From an uncultured delta proteobacterium (GTDB lineage: Bacteria > Myxococcota > Myxococcia > Myxococcales > 40CM-4-68-19), in NCBI GenBank assembly GCA_903911145.1, contig CAIWCD010000024.1, positions 228,827-292,826 of the forward strand: a stretch of DNA of 64,000 bases, in the 5' to 3' direction. The notes below the pieces were generated by a model. The model was not told the origin of the DNA and made no database searches. It saw only the letters and a program-made list of their open reading frames with translations. Positions within the stretch are counted from its first letter, which is position 1, and each line of letters opens with the position of its first letter. Made by a program: the position numbers and the translations under genes. Below, in pieces: positions 1 through 8,147 of this stretch.

Positions 1-3000
1 CTCGACAGCGCGAACAGCGTCTTCGCGGAGATCGACAAGGCGTTCAACGACGCGAAGGCGAAGTACGCAGAGCTCGAGAAGACGGTTCCCGCCCAGGCCA
101 AGGCGTTCGGCGAGAAGGTGCTCGCCGAGGCGCAGACAGCCTACGACACCGCGAAGTCGGTCGTCGACAAGGCGAAGGCCACCGTCGAGGACCTCGCGAA
201 GAGTGCGCTCGACGACGCGCAGGCCGCGACCGACAAGGCGAGCCAGATCGCGCAGGCCGGCATCGATGACGTGAAGGCGCAGCTTGACAAGAGCGCCGAG
301 GACGCGAAGGGGATCGTCGGCACGCTCGTGGACGGCGCCAAGAGCGACGTCGAGGCGCTGCTCGCCAAGGTGCAGACGCTGCAGCAGCACGGCCAGGATC
401 TCATCGATCACGCCGATGCCTGGGCGAAGGACAAGGCGCAGAACGCGCTCGCTGACGTGAAGAATGGCTTCGCTGATGCGGAAAAGTCGTTCGAGGACGC
501 GAAGGCCAAGTGCAGCGAACTGGTCAACAACGTTCCGGGCCAGGCCAAGGAGTACGGCGATCCGATTCTCGCGCAGGCGCAGGCCGCCTACGACATGGCC
601 AAAAGCCTCGCGCAGAAGGCGGAGGCCGCCGTCAGCGATCTCGGCGCGAGCGAACTTGCGGCCGCGCGCGATGCCGCCACGACCGCGCAGAAGAGCGCAC
701 GGGCCGGCATGGACGACGTGGGCTCGACGCTCGCGCAGAGCACGCAGAAGGCCCAGAGCACGGCCGGTACCCTCATCGACAGTGTCAAGCAGCAGGTCGA
801 GCACGCGCTGGCGAAGGCGCAGGAGCTCCAGCAGCACGCCCAGACGACAACCGACCATGCGCTCAACTGGTCGAAGGACGACGCGGCCAAGGCGGTCGCG
901 GATGCGCAGAGCGTCTTCAGCGAGTGCCAGGCGGCCTACCAGGCGGCGCAGAAGTCAGCAGGGGATCTCGCTGACCACATGGGCGAGAACGCGAAGGCGG
1001 CGGCGGCACCGATCCTCGAGCAGGCGAAGACCGCCTACGACACGGCGAAGGCGCTGCTCGACAAGGCGAAACAGGCCGCGGGCGAGCTCGACAACAGCAA
1101 TCTCGATGAAGTGAAGAAGGCCACCGTCGCGGCGCAGAGCGAAGCAACGACAGGGCTCGACGATGCGCAGAAGCAGTACGCCGACAAGGGCGGCGCTGCG
1201 AGCACCGACATCAACACGCGCGTCGAGGACACCAAGAAGCAGGTTCAGTCGGCGAACGACCTGCTCACTCAGCTCGTGCAGCACGCCAAGGACATCGCAG
1301 CGAAGGCGCTGGGGCGCACGCCCGACGACGCGAAGAAGACGCTCGCGATGGCCGAGGACGCGGTCAAGCAGTGTCAGGCAGCGTATGACGCCGCGAACGG
1401 AAATCTTACGGCGCTGATCAAGTCCGCGCCGCAGCTTGCGCAGAAGGTCGGGCCGCCGCTCGTCGATCAGGCCAAGCAGATGCTCGCCGACGCGCAGTCG
1501 CTCTACGATCAAGCGAAGAAGGCCGTCGACGAGATGGACGGCGATGGCTTGAAGGACGCCCAGTCGCACCAGAGCGACGTCGAGAAGTTCTTCTCGAAGT
1601 TCTGGGAGGCCGCGAAGGGCGAGGTCGACAAGATTGCGCAGGACATGAAGAAGAAGATTGAGGACAACGTCAACGCGCTCCTCAAGAAGCTCGAGAGCGA
1701 AGTCCTCGACGCGATCAAGAAGACGATGGAGAAGGGCCTCGAGACCGCGATGAGCTCGTGGGATCTCGACGAGGCGGCCTCCGCGACGAAGGCCGAGGGA
1801 ACGCAGCAGCTCAAGGAGTTGATGAAGAAGGCGCTCGCCGACTGCAAGGATCAGCTCGCCGAGCTCTGGAAGGAGTTCAAGGGAGAGCTGCAGACGGCCG
1901 GCGGGGACATGCTCGGCAAGATGATGATGGGCTCAGACGGCGCAAGCTCGATGGCCGACAAGAGCAAGTCCGCGTCCGATGAGGTGCAGAACAATCCCGT
2001 CAAGCAGGCCGACGCGCACCACGCAGACACGAGCGCCACGCACAAGGCCGGGCAGGATGCGCACACGGCCGACGGCGACAAGCACGAGAGCCAGACCAAG
2101 TCGGTCCTCTCGACGATGAAGGACACCTACAGCAAGCTGCACGACGCCGGCTCGAAGCTGCAGGGGCCGCTCAACGCGATTCTCAAGAACAGCGACACCG
2201 CGATCGGCAAGAGCGCCGGCGTGCTGATGTCCGAGGCGCGCGGCGCAGTCGACATGATCCAGGCGGCCTACGAGGACGGACAGGCTGCGTGGAAGGAAGT
2301 GCAGACGCACAAGGACAGCATGAAGTCGCTGGCCTCGCGCATCCCCGAGATCGCCAAGCATGTCGAGGACGCGACCGGGCATCTCGAGGAGTCTGCGAAG
2401 CATGCCGAGTCGGCGTTCGCGCAGGCCAAGGCGACGGTCAAGACGCACGAGGGGGCGCTCGCCGAAGAGGCGGTCAAGCTGACCGCTGCGGCCGAGGCGG
2501 CCACCAAGAAGGTCGAGGAGTTCCTCCAGAAGGCCAAGGAGCAGGCTGCGCGTGTACAGCAGCTCGCGGCACATCTGCCGTTCCGCGCGGGCGCCGGAGA
2601 TGTCATCCAAGGCGCAGTCGCCGCGGTGGAGAGCGTGATCGGCTCGGCGAGTTCGGCGAAGTCGAGCGCCAGCGACGCCAAGGATACCGCGACAGAAGCG
2701 TGCAAGGTCCCCGACGACCAGAGCGTGCATGAGGCCGCGCTCAACTCGCTCGAGCAGGCCGAGAAGGCGACCAAGAGTGCCGACGAGGGGATTGAACACG
2801 CGCAGAAGGCCGTCGATAGCGCGCGCAACCAGGATGGCTCCGGCGCCAAGCAGAACGCGAGCAACGCCGCCGCACAGCAGAAGAAGGCCGAGGACGCCGG
2901 CAAGGACGCGAGCGCCACGTCGGCGCAGGCCAAGCAGCAGGCGAGCGCCGCGCAAGGAAAGAGGGAGCCTCCACGAGACGAAGTTGCTCCTGATGCGCAG

Positions 3001-4554
3001 TCGAAGGGTGGTCAGGCGGGAGCCGCGGGGCAGGGGGCGGGCGCAACTGGTGCCACTGGCGCAGCCGCGGGCTCCGCTCCGGACGCGAAGGCTGCCGCGG
3101 GTCAAGCGCCGGGCGCGGCCGGCGCCGCCGGCGATGCGCAGGCCGCGGCAGGGAAAGCGAAGGACGCTTCCGCGAAATCAGAGGGAGCGGCGGGGCAGGC
3201 GCAGACCGCCGCTGGCGCGACCCCTGGCTCTGCTGCGGATGCTGCGAATGCGGCCGCTTCGGGAGCCGTCGGCGATGCGCAAGCCGCCGCCGCGATCGCC
3301 GAGCAGGCCAAGTCGCAGCAACCGCCGTCGGTTCCCTCCTCTGACGCCGCCGCAGCAGCTGCGGCAGGCGCCATTCCACAGCCTCCTGCCGCGCCCGGAG
3401 TTCCAGCGGCTCCCGCTGCACCCGGAGTTCCTGCGGCTCCCTCTGCACCCGGAGTTCCTGCGGCTCCCTCTGCACCTGGAGTTCCTGCGGCTCCCTCTGC
3501 ACCTGGAGTTCCTGCGGCTCCCTCTGCACCCGGAGTTCCAGCGGCTCCCTCTGCACCCGGAGTTCCTGCGGCTCCCTCTGCACCCGGAGTTCCTGCGGCT
3601 CCCTCTGCACCCGGAGTTCCTGCGGCTCCCTCTGCACCTGGAGTTCCTGCGGCTCCCTCTGCACCCGGAGTTCCAGCCGCTCCCTCGGCCCCGACCACTT
3701 CTGGCTCACCAGGAGCATCCTCTGCGAGTTCTGCTGCGTCGTCGAACGAGCTCCCGCTGCCAGATGCGACGCCCGGCAAACCCGCGCCGATGGCCTCTCA
3801 GAACGAGCTCCCTCTCCCGGAGGCCGCAGCCGGTCCGTCGGCTGGGCGCCAGGCAACCGCGGTTCCTTCGAGTGCTTCACCAAGTGCCGTCTCCCAAGCG
3901 GCCCCGCCACCGGTTTCCACAACGGCCAGCCCTGCCTCTGCGTCGTCTTCCTCGAGCTCAAGCACGCTCCCGCTGCCAGACCCGGGCGCACCGATCGCGA
4001 CAGCCACGGCGGGCGCCAGCGCAAACATTCCGTCGGCCGATGGTGCCGTGAACGCGGCCGGCAACGAGCTGCCGCTGCCTGATTCCGTCGCCTCTGATGT
4101 GGCGAGCGGTGAGTCGGTTGCGAGCGACGCAGCGTCAGGAGAGTCGGCGGCAGGCCAGGCGGTCAACACCGCCGAGTCGGTCGAGGAGGTCGCTGCGGAT
4201 GCGGCATCGTCGGTCGGCGAGCCCGCGTTGCCCGACGCCAGTGCGGCATCGGCTCAGGCCTCGGCCGCCGCATCGAACGAGCTACCCCTTCCGAACGCGA
4301 ACGAGCTCGAGCTGCCTGACGCCAATGAACTCGAGCTTCCCGACACATCGGAGGCGGCCGATGTCGCAGCGAGCGCTTCCGAGGATGCCCAGAGCGCACA
4401 ACAGACGGCAGCGCAGGCCCAGCAGAGTGCCGCGGATGCGCAGAAGGTTGCCGCTGACGGGCAGAAGAGCGCCGCCGACGCGCAGAAGAGCGCAAGCGAT
4501 GCCTCCGATCAGGCCAAGCTTCCGGGCCCGGACGATGGGAGCGACCTCGGATAA
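1..4554 (+). CDS. Giant Ala-rich helical repeat protein of CIS locus, 5' end outside window
   Basis: The frame is open from base 1, so this is a partial gene; at least 1,517 residues are encoded here. A GTG at 118 is only an internal codon. The N-terminal half is Ala/Lys/Asp/Gln-rich helix with units of exactly 149 residues beginning with a pattern like LxxAxxAYDxAK (bases 121, 568, 1015, weaker at 1462). A mixed helical region follows to about base 2940, then an Ala/Gly/Gln-rich stretch, a Pro-rich tandem repeat, seven copies of a short motif close to NELPLPD (3745-4344), and a final heptad-like AQxxAADAQK helix. No signal peptide or enzyme motif is visible. It lies directly upstream of the CIS cap gene. 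It could be a tape-measure, scaffold or fibre-like component, but no family was recognised. Function is unknown. Confidence 0.8.
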   Translation, partial: LDSANSVFAEIDKAFNDAKAKYAELEKTVPAQAKAFGEKVLAEAQTAYDTAKSVVDKAKATVEDLAKSALDDAQAATDKASQIAQAGIDDVKAQLDKSAEDAKGIVGTLVDGAKSDVEALLAKVQTLQQHGQDLIDHADAWAKDKAQNALADVKNGFADAEKSFEDAKAKCSELVNNVPGQAKEYGDPILAQAQAAYDMAKSLAQKAEAAVSDLGASELAAARDAATTAQKSARAGMDDVGSTLAQSTQKAQSTAGTLIDSVKQQVEHALAKAQELQQHAQTTTDHALNWSKDDAAKAVADAQSVFSECQAAYQAAQKSAGDLADHMGENAKAAAAPILEQAKTAYDTAKALLDKAKQAAGELDNSNLDEVKKATVAAQSEATTGLDDAQKQYADKGGAASTDINTRVEDTKKQVQSANDLLTQLVQHAKDIAAKALGRTPDDAKKTLAMAEDAVKQCQAAYDAANGNLTALIKSAPQLAQKVGPPLVDQAKQMLADAQSLYDQAKKAVDEMDGDGLKDAQSHQSDVEKFFSKFWEAAKGEVDKIAQDMKKKIEDNVNALLKKLESEVLDAIKKTMEKGLETAMSSWDLDEAASATKAEGTQQLKELMKKALADCKDQLAELWKEFKGELQTAGGDMLGKMMMGSDGASSMADKSKSASDEVQNNPVKQADAHHADTSATHKAGQDAHTADGDKHESQTKSVLSTMKDTYSKLHDAGSKLQGPLNAILKNSDTAIGKSAGVLMSEARGAVDMIQAAYEDGQAAWKEVQTHKDSMKSLASRIPEIAKHVEDATGHLEESAKHAESAFAQAKATVKTHEGALAEEAVKLTAAAEAATKKVEEFLQKAKEQAARVQQLAAHLPFRAGAGDVIQGAVAAVESVIGSASSAKSSASDAKDTATEACKVPDDQSVHEAALNSLEQAEKATKSADEGIEHAQKAVDSARNQDGSGAKQNASNAAAQQKKAEDAGKDASATSAQAKQQASAAQGKREPPRDEVAPDAQSKGGQAGAAGQGAGATGATGAAAGSAPDAKAAAGQAPGAAGAAGDAQAAAGKAKDASAKSEGAAGQAQTAAGATPGSAADAANAAASGAVGDAQAAAAIAEQAKSQQPPSVPSSDAAAAAAAGAIPQPPAAPGVPAAPAAPGVPAAPSAPGVPAAPSAPGVPAAPSAPGVPAAPSAPGVPAAPSAPGVPAAPSAPGVPAAPSAPGVPAAPSAPGVPAAPSAPGVPAAPSAPTTSGSPGASSASSAASSNELPLPDATPGKPAPMASQNELPLPEAAAGPSAGRQATAVPSSASPSAVSQAAPPPVSTTASPASASSSSSSSTLPLPDPGAPIATATAGASANIPSADGAVNAAGNELPLPDSVASDVASGESVASDAASGESAAGQAVNTAESVEEVAADAASSVGEPALPDASAASAQASAAASNELPLPNANELELPDANELELPDTSEAADVAASASEDAQSAQQTAAQAQQSAADAQKVAADGQKSAADAQKSASDASDQAKLPGPDDGSDLG
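118..1461 (+). repeat. Three tandem 447-bp (149-residue) protein-coding repeat units
   Basis: The unit start (Ile/Val-Leu-x-x-Ala-x-x-Ala-Tyr-Asp) recurs at bases 121, 568 and 1015, an exact 447-base period. A diverged fourth start lies at 1462. Units share landmarks such as AYDxAK near the start, a Gly-(Met/Ile/Leu)-Asp-Asp about 50 residues in, and LQQH or LVQH about 95 residues in. The sequences are diverged, so these are old duplications kept in register, as expected of a structural rod. Confidence 0.75.
3394..3690 (+). repeat. Eleven tandem 27-bp units coding APGVPAAP(S/A)
   Basis: Near-identical 27-base units begin at 3394 and repeat every 27 bases to 3664. They differ only at a few silent sites (ccc/cct, cca/cct) and one Ala/Ser change in the first unit. 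Each encodes a nine-residue Pro/Ala/Val/Gly segment, probably an extended linker. High nucleotide identity implies recent expansion or gene conversion, and copy number may vary between strains. Confidence 0.95.
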
Positions 4555-4568
4555 TCATCCGAAATGGA

Positions 4569-4600
4569 CGCGTCGTCGGACTCCCCCACTCGACGACGCG
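4569..4600 (+). terminator. Hairpin after giant repeat gene
   Basis: Perfect 10-bp arms CGCGTCGTCG and CGACGACGCG enclose a 12-base loop, 15 bases after the stop codon. There is no T-run, so it would be a factor-assisted or processing hairpin rather than a classical intrinsic terminator. Confidence 0.5.
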
Positions 4601-4631
4601 CTGCGCGATCAAGATTCGTCAGCCAGGGGGC

Positions 4632-4659
4632 TTGACTTCTTCGCTGGATTCTTCAAAAT
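4632..4659 (+). promoter_or_regulatory. Candidate sigma70-type promoter for CIS operon
   Basis: TTGACT (4632-4637), a 16-base spacer and CAAAAT (4654-4659) resemble -35/-10 boxes. They lie after the hairpin that closes the upstream gene and about 70 bases before the preferred ATG of the cap gene. In this view the GTG at 4663 would fall near the transcript start and is unlikely to initiate translation. Confidence 0.35.
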
Positions 4660-4731
4660 GTCGTGGCTACCCCACTCACTTCGAACCTAGCCTTCGGGAG
4701 AGATCCCAAGAAGGTCGAGAAGCGTCCACCG

Positions 4732-5403
4732 ATGGCCCAGCACCAGATCATCCGCGACGTTGGCCAGACACTGCTTGGCGTGCTTCGCGCCGAGTTGTCG
4801 GCCCAGCGCTCGAAGGCGAAGGCCCTGTTGGCTACGCCGACGCCGGAGTTCCTGCGCAAGAGTGCGCCGGCGCTGGTGCTGTACCTGTACGACTTGCGCG
4901 GAAACCAGCACACGCTTCAGGGTGAGCACTGGCAGCGCGAAGAAGAGATCGTCGACGATAACGGCGACGCGCACATCGTCGTCTACGAGCGGCCGCTCGA
5001 ACTCGAGTTGCGCTATCTGCTTTGCGCCAACTGCGAAGAGCTGGCCGACGAACATGAGCTGCTCGCCATCGGCATGAAGGCGCTCCTCGAAAACCAGCTC
5101 ATCACGGCGGCCAATCTGTCAGGCGATTCGTGGACTGACCAGGACAAGCTTCACGTTGTCCACGACCAGGAGTTCGACCTGCAGACCTGCCGCGCGGTCT
5201 TCGGCGGATTCGGCGCCGGACCGAAGGTTGCCGTCGGCTATCGCTCCAAGGTTCGCCTTGCGTCAATGCGGGAACTGTCGCGCAGCAAGCGCGTCCGGCA
5301 GCGACATATCGATGTCTTTGACCCACTTCGTCCACCCCCAGGCAGCGTGACCGCCAAGGAGCTGGGGTTGGAGGCGAAACCGAAGCTGGTTTCGAAGAAG
5401 TAA
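4732..5403 (+). CDS. CIS cap / tail terminator protein (Pvc16 N-terminal, DUF4255 family)
   Basis: The 223-residue product matches the DUF4255/Pvc16_N pattern: an opening IxDVGxTLLGVLRxEL helix, then SAPALVLYLYDLR, a central (V/L)YERPLELELRYLLCA strand and a closing RYRSKVRL-type strand region. In characterised eCIS particles the Pvc16-type protein caps the distal end of the inner tube and sheath. The start chosen is ATG 4732, with GAGAAG nine bases upstream; an in-frame GTG at 4663 would add 23 residues but has no Shine-Dalgarno and sits near the predicted promoter. It is the first gene of the run of sheath and tube genes. The C-terminus is Lys/Pro-rich. Confidence 0.8.
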   Translation: MAQHQIIRDVGQTLLGVLRAELSAQRSKAKALLATPTPEFLRKSAPALVLYLYDLRGNQHTLQGEHWQREEEIVDDNGDAHIVVYERPLELELRYLLCANCEELADEHELLAIGMKALLENQLITAANLSGDSWTDQDKLHVVHDQEFDLQTCRAVFGGFGAGPKVAVGYRSKVRLASMRELSRSKRVRQRHIDVFDPLRPPPGSVTAKELGLEAKPKLVSKK

Positions 5404-5516
5404 ACATCCTTGGAGAAACCTGTGGCCATCATGCGTCTGCATCTCAACAGTAGGTCCCCACGCGAAGCCGCCTCCCTTGTGCGGTTTCCACCCACTGAAG
5501 CGAAGGAGCAGTAAAC

Positions 5517-6752
5517 ATGGCAACGTCGTATCTCTCCCCTGGCGTCTACATCGAGGAAGTTGACCGCGGAACCAAGCCCATCGAGGCCGTCGGAACATCG
5601 ACTGCGGCCTTCATTGGCGAGTCATCGGTCGGCCCCACCAACGAGGCCGTTCTCGTCACCAACTGGGCGCAGTACACGCGCACGTTCGGCGATTTCGCGC
5701 ACTCGACCCACCTCTCCCACGCGGTCTACGGCTTCTTCAACAACGGCGGAACCAAGGCGTTCATCTGCAACGTCTCGCCGAAGACGATGACGCCTGAGCA
5801 GGCCGCAAAGGAGGCCGAGAAGAAGGAGTCCGAGGCGAAGGCCGCTCCGGCTGGCAAAGCTGCTCCGGCCGCCGCTCCTGCCGCCGCCGCTGGCGTGAAT
5901 CCCGCGCTCTTCATCGGCAAGGATGAGGGTCCGGGCCGCCGCACGGGCCTGAACGTCTTCAATGACATCTCCGAGATCAGCCTCGTGATGGCGCCTGGCC
6001 AGTCTGAGCCGGCGATCCAGGACGCGGTCATCTCGCACTGCGAGAACAACAAGTACCGCTTCGCGATTCTCGACGCGGCGGAAGAGCTCGGCAAGGACGG
6101 CATCGCGAAGATGCCGAAGCCGCGCGACTCGCAGTACGCCGCCTACTACTTCCCGTGGATCCAGGTCTATGACCCGGAGAAGGGCAACATCTTCGTTCCG
6201 CCCTCGGGCCACATGGCCGGCATCTACGCTCGCTCCGACTCTGAGCGCGGCGTGCACAAGGCCCCGGCGAACGAGATCGTTCGCGGAGCCCTCGGCCTGC
6301 GCTACAACATCACGCGCCCGGAGCAGGACTTCCTCAACCCGCGCGGCATCAACTGCATCCGGAACATGGGCGACCGTGGCATCCGCGTGTGGGGCGCGCG
6401 CACCATCTCGAGCGACCCGTCGTGGCGTTACATCAACGTCCGCCGCCTGTTCCTCATGATCGAGCAGTCGATCGAAATCGGAACGCAGTGGGTCGTCTTC
6501 GAGCCGAACAGCGAGACCCTGTGGAAGCGCGTCACGCGCGACATCACGGCGTTCCTGCTCCGCATCTACAACTCGGGCGCCCTCATGGGCAAGACGCCGG
6601 AAGAGGCGTTCTTCGTCAAGTGCGACGCCGAGACCAATCCCCCTGAGGTTGTCGACGCCGGCCAGATGGTCTGCGAAATCGGCATCAGCCCGGTCAAGCC
6701 GGCGGAATTCGTCATCTTCCGCATCGGCCAGATGGCAGGCCAGGCGAAGTAA
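5517..6752 (+). CDS. Contractile sheath protein 1 (phage tail sheath family)
   Basis: The 411-residue product begins with the sheath signature SPGVYIEEVDRGxKPIEAVGT. It continues with TAAFIGES, NNGGTKAFICNV, a central ISLVxAPGQ strand, YYFPWIQVYDP, and the C-terminal ISSDPSWRYINVRRL...QWVVFEPN...FLLRIYNSGAL block typical of Pvc2/gp18-like sheaths. The sheath surrounds the tube and contracts to drive it into the target. An Ala/Lys/Pro low-complexity insertion occupies about residues 95-130. AAGGAG lies 8-9 bases before the ATG. The product is 411 residues against 416 for the second sheath at 8148, and the two differ mainly in this insertion. Likely the main sheath subunit because it is paired with the first tube gene. 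Confidence 0.92.
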   Translation: MATSYLSPGVYIEEVDRGTKPIEAVGTSTAAFIGESSVGPTNEAVLVTNWAQYTRTFGDFAHSTHLSHAVYGFFNNGGTKAFICNVSPKTMTPEQAAKEAEKKESEAKAAPAGKAAPAAAPAAAAGVNPALFIGKDEGPGRRTGLNVFNDISEISLVMAPGQSEPAIQDAVISHCENNKYRFAILDAAEELGKDGIAKMPKPRDSQYAAYYFPWIQVYDPEKGNIFVPPSGHMAGIYARSDSERGVHKAPANEIVRGALGLRYNITRPEQDFLNPRGINCIRNMGDRGIRVWGARTISSDPSWRYINVRRLFLMIEQSIEIGTQWVVFEPNSETLWKRVTRDITAFLLRIYNSGALMGKTPEEAFFVKCDAETNPPEVVDAGQMVCEIGISPVKPAEFVIFRIGQMAGQAK

Positions 6753-6768
6753 TCAGAGCTGACTCTGC

Positions 6769-6808
6769 GATGGGGCTCGCTTCGGCAGGTTTGGAGCGAG
6801 TCCCCATC
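6769..6808 (+). terminator. Hairpin between sheath 1 and tube 1
   Basis: The arms GATGGGGCTCGCT and AGCGAGTCCCCATC pair with a single bulged base around a 13-base loop, about 17 bases after the sheath stop. There is no T-tract, so partial termination or mRNA processing and stabilisation is more likely than a full stop. The tube gene starts about 110 bases further on. Confidence 0.45.
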
Positions 6809-6916
6809 CTGGCGGTTCTGCGCAGTGTGTAGTGGTGGTCCCGGAGGCGACAAACCTACCGGGATGCCGTGCACGATACACCCCATGACGGGGTGTCCAA
6901 ACGAGGAGAATCACAC

Positions 6917-7387
6917 ATGGCAACTCCGTTGAACAATCGTCAGAACGTCGGCGGCCGTCTGAAGAACTCGGGCGACTACAATCTCTCAACCAAGTTCTCC
7001 GTCGAGATCGCCGGCCGCGTCGTCGGCTCGATCATCTCGGTTGACGGCCTCGAGCACTCGCACGAGACGGTCGAGTACAAGGACCCCGAGGACATGACCA
7101 CCCGGTACCGCCCGGGTAACAACAAGACCACGCGCATCAAGATCACGCGTGAGTGGTCGAACGACACGACCTTCATCGACTGGTATCAGACGGTCGTGCA
7201 GGGCAACACCGATCGCCGCACGATCACGGTTTCGCTCCTCTCGGACAGCGGCCAGGCGACGATGGGCCTGAACTTCTACAACGCCTATCCTGAGACGTAT
7301 GCCTTCCCGAGCTTCAAGTCGATGGGTTCCGCGCACGCGATCGAGTCGCTGACGTGCGTCTACGAGAACTTCGACTACAAGAAGTAG
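6917..7387 (+). CDS. Inner tube protein 1 (T4 gp19-like, Pvc1-type)
   Basis: The 156-residue product matches the phage T4 gp19-like tube family: FSVEIAGRVVGSIISVDGLEHSHETVEYKD, a loop RYRPGNNKTTRIKITREW and a closing hairpin ending YENFDYKK. Tube subunits stack as hexameric rings inside the sheath and form the channel that delivers cargo. The start is ATG 6917 with GAGGAGA seven bases upstream; an in-frame upstream ATG at 6869 lacks a ribosome site. Flanking hairpins on both sides suggest the tube mRNA is handled separately, as expected for an abundant subunit. Confidence 0.88.
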   Translation: MATPLNNRQNVGGRLKNSGDYNLSTKFSVEIAGRVVGSIISVDGLEHSHETVEYKDPEDMTTRYRPGNNKTTRIKITREWSNDTTFIDWYQTVVQGNTDRRTITVSLLSDSGQATMGLNFYNAYPETYAFPSFKSMGSAHAIESLTCVYENFDYKK

Positions 7388-7393
7388 TCGGAC

Positions 7394-7411
7394 GCGCTCT
7401 TTAAAGAGCGC
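7394..7411 (+). repeat. Perfect 18-bp palindrome after tube 1
   Basis: GCGCTCTTTAAAGAGCGC is its own reverse complement and starts seven bases after the tube stop codon. It could be an RNA hairpin with a tiny loop or a protein-binding site. It lies just upstream of a second, larger hairpin. Confidence 0.7.
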
Positions 7412-7427
7412 AGCTAAGATTCATCTG

Positions 7428-7469
7428 GCCCCGAGAGTTCCCCGCTTGAGTCGGGAGGGCTCTCGGGGC
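7428..7469 (+). terminator. Strong stem-loop after tube 1
   Basis: Perfect 10-bp arms GCCCCGAGAG and CTCTCGGGGC enclose a 22-base loop, 40 bases after the tube stop. There is no U-run, so it may be a partial terminator or 3'-end stabiliser that limits downstream chaperone and sheath 2 expression relative to tube 1. Confidence 0.55.
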
Positions 7470-7530
7470 TAGACTTATCGACTCAATTTTGTGCGCTCCA
7501 CCCTCGCCACATCCAGAGGATACATCCGCG

Positions 7531-7917
7531 ATGGCCTTCAAGACCGAATTCGAATTCACGCTTCCCAAGGGCTTCGTCGACGACAAGGGCGATCTGCACC
7601 GCAAGGGCTCGATGCGCCTCGCGACGGCCAAGGATGAGATCGTCCCGCTGCAAGATTTCCGCGTGAAGAACAACCGCGCCTATCTCGTGATCATTCTGCT
7701 CTCTCGCGTCATCACCAAGCTCGGCACGATGAAGGAAGGCGAGCTCACGACTGGCACTGTCGAGTCGCTCTTCTCCGCCGATCTCTCTTATTTGCAAGAG
7801 TTCTATCGCCAGATCAACGAGAGCGGCACGGCGAACGTTGGCGCCAAGTGCCCCTCGTGCGGTCAGGAGTTCCAGGTCGACATCGGCACTGGGGCGACCG
7901 CGCTGGGGGAATCGTAA
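7531..7917 (+). CDS. Small CIS assembly protein with CxxC (tail-chaperone or T4 gp26-like position)
   Basis: The 128-residue product opens with FKTEFEFTLPKGFVDDKGDLHRKG and contains an LATAKDEIxPLQDFRVKNNRAYLVIILLSRVITKLG segment. It ends with a CPSCG motif near residue 112, followed by a short strand. The composition and position after the tube gene fit the small baseplate-hub or tail assembly chaperone family found in eCIS loci (T4 gp26-like). The start is ATG 7531 with AGAGGA ten bases upstream. Only one Cys pair is present, so any zinc site would need a partner. The 3' end overlaps the DUF6760-like frame at a run of five G residues, discussed as a possible -1 frameshift. Confidence 0.65.
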   Translation: MAFKTEFEFTLPKGFVDDKGDLHRKGSMRLATAKDEIVPLQDFRVKNNRAYLVIILLSRVITKLGTMKEGELTTGTVESLFSADLSYLQEFYRQINESGTANVGAKCPSCGQEFQVDIGTGATALGES

Positions 7918-8087
7918 GCTACCCGCTGGATCGGATCTCCAGCGAGGTAGCGTATATCGCGTATCACTTCCACTGGGGCCTCGAGGAGATCCTTGCGATG
8001 GAGCACAAGGAGCGCCACATGTGGATCCAGGAAGTGAGCGATATCAATCACCGGATCAACGAGTCCTCGAAAGAGACGCCGCTCTAG
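7848..8087 (+). CDS. DUF6760-like small CIS protein, start unclear, possibly made by -1 frameshift
   Basis: The conserved part starts at about base 7917 and reads SYPLDRISSEVAYIAYHFHW, then GLEEILAMEHKERHMWIQEV. This is the short, roughly 60-residue helical protein found between tube and second sheath genes in many eCIS loci. No ATG, GTG or TTG lies between the end of the upstream conserved protein and this core. The only in-frame candidates are GTG 7848 and GTG 7857, deep inside the previous gene and without a Shine-Dalgarno. Reading from the upstream gene with a -1 slip at GGGGGAA (7905-7911) would fuse the two proteins. Function is unknown; a chaperone or baseplate role is inferred from context. 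Confidence 0.65.
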   Translation: MPLVRSGVPGRHRHWGDRAGGIVSYPLDRISSEVAYIAYHFHWGLEEILAMEHKERHMWIQEVSDINHRINESSKETPL

Positions 8088-8147
8088 CGTCTTACGGACC
8101 GTTGAGCCGCTCCAGAACAGCAGGCATTGCGCTAGGAGCGCGGACGC

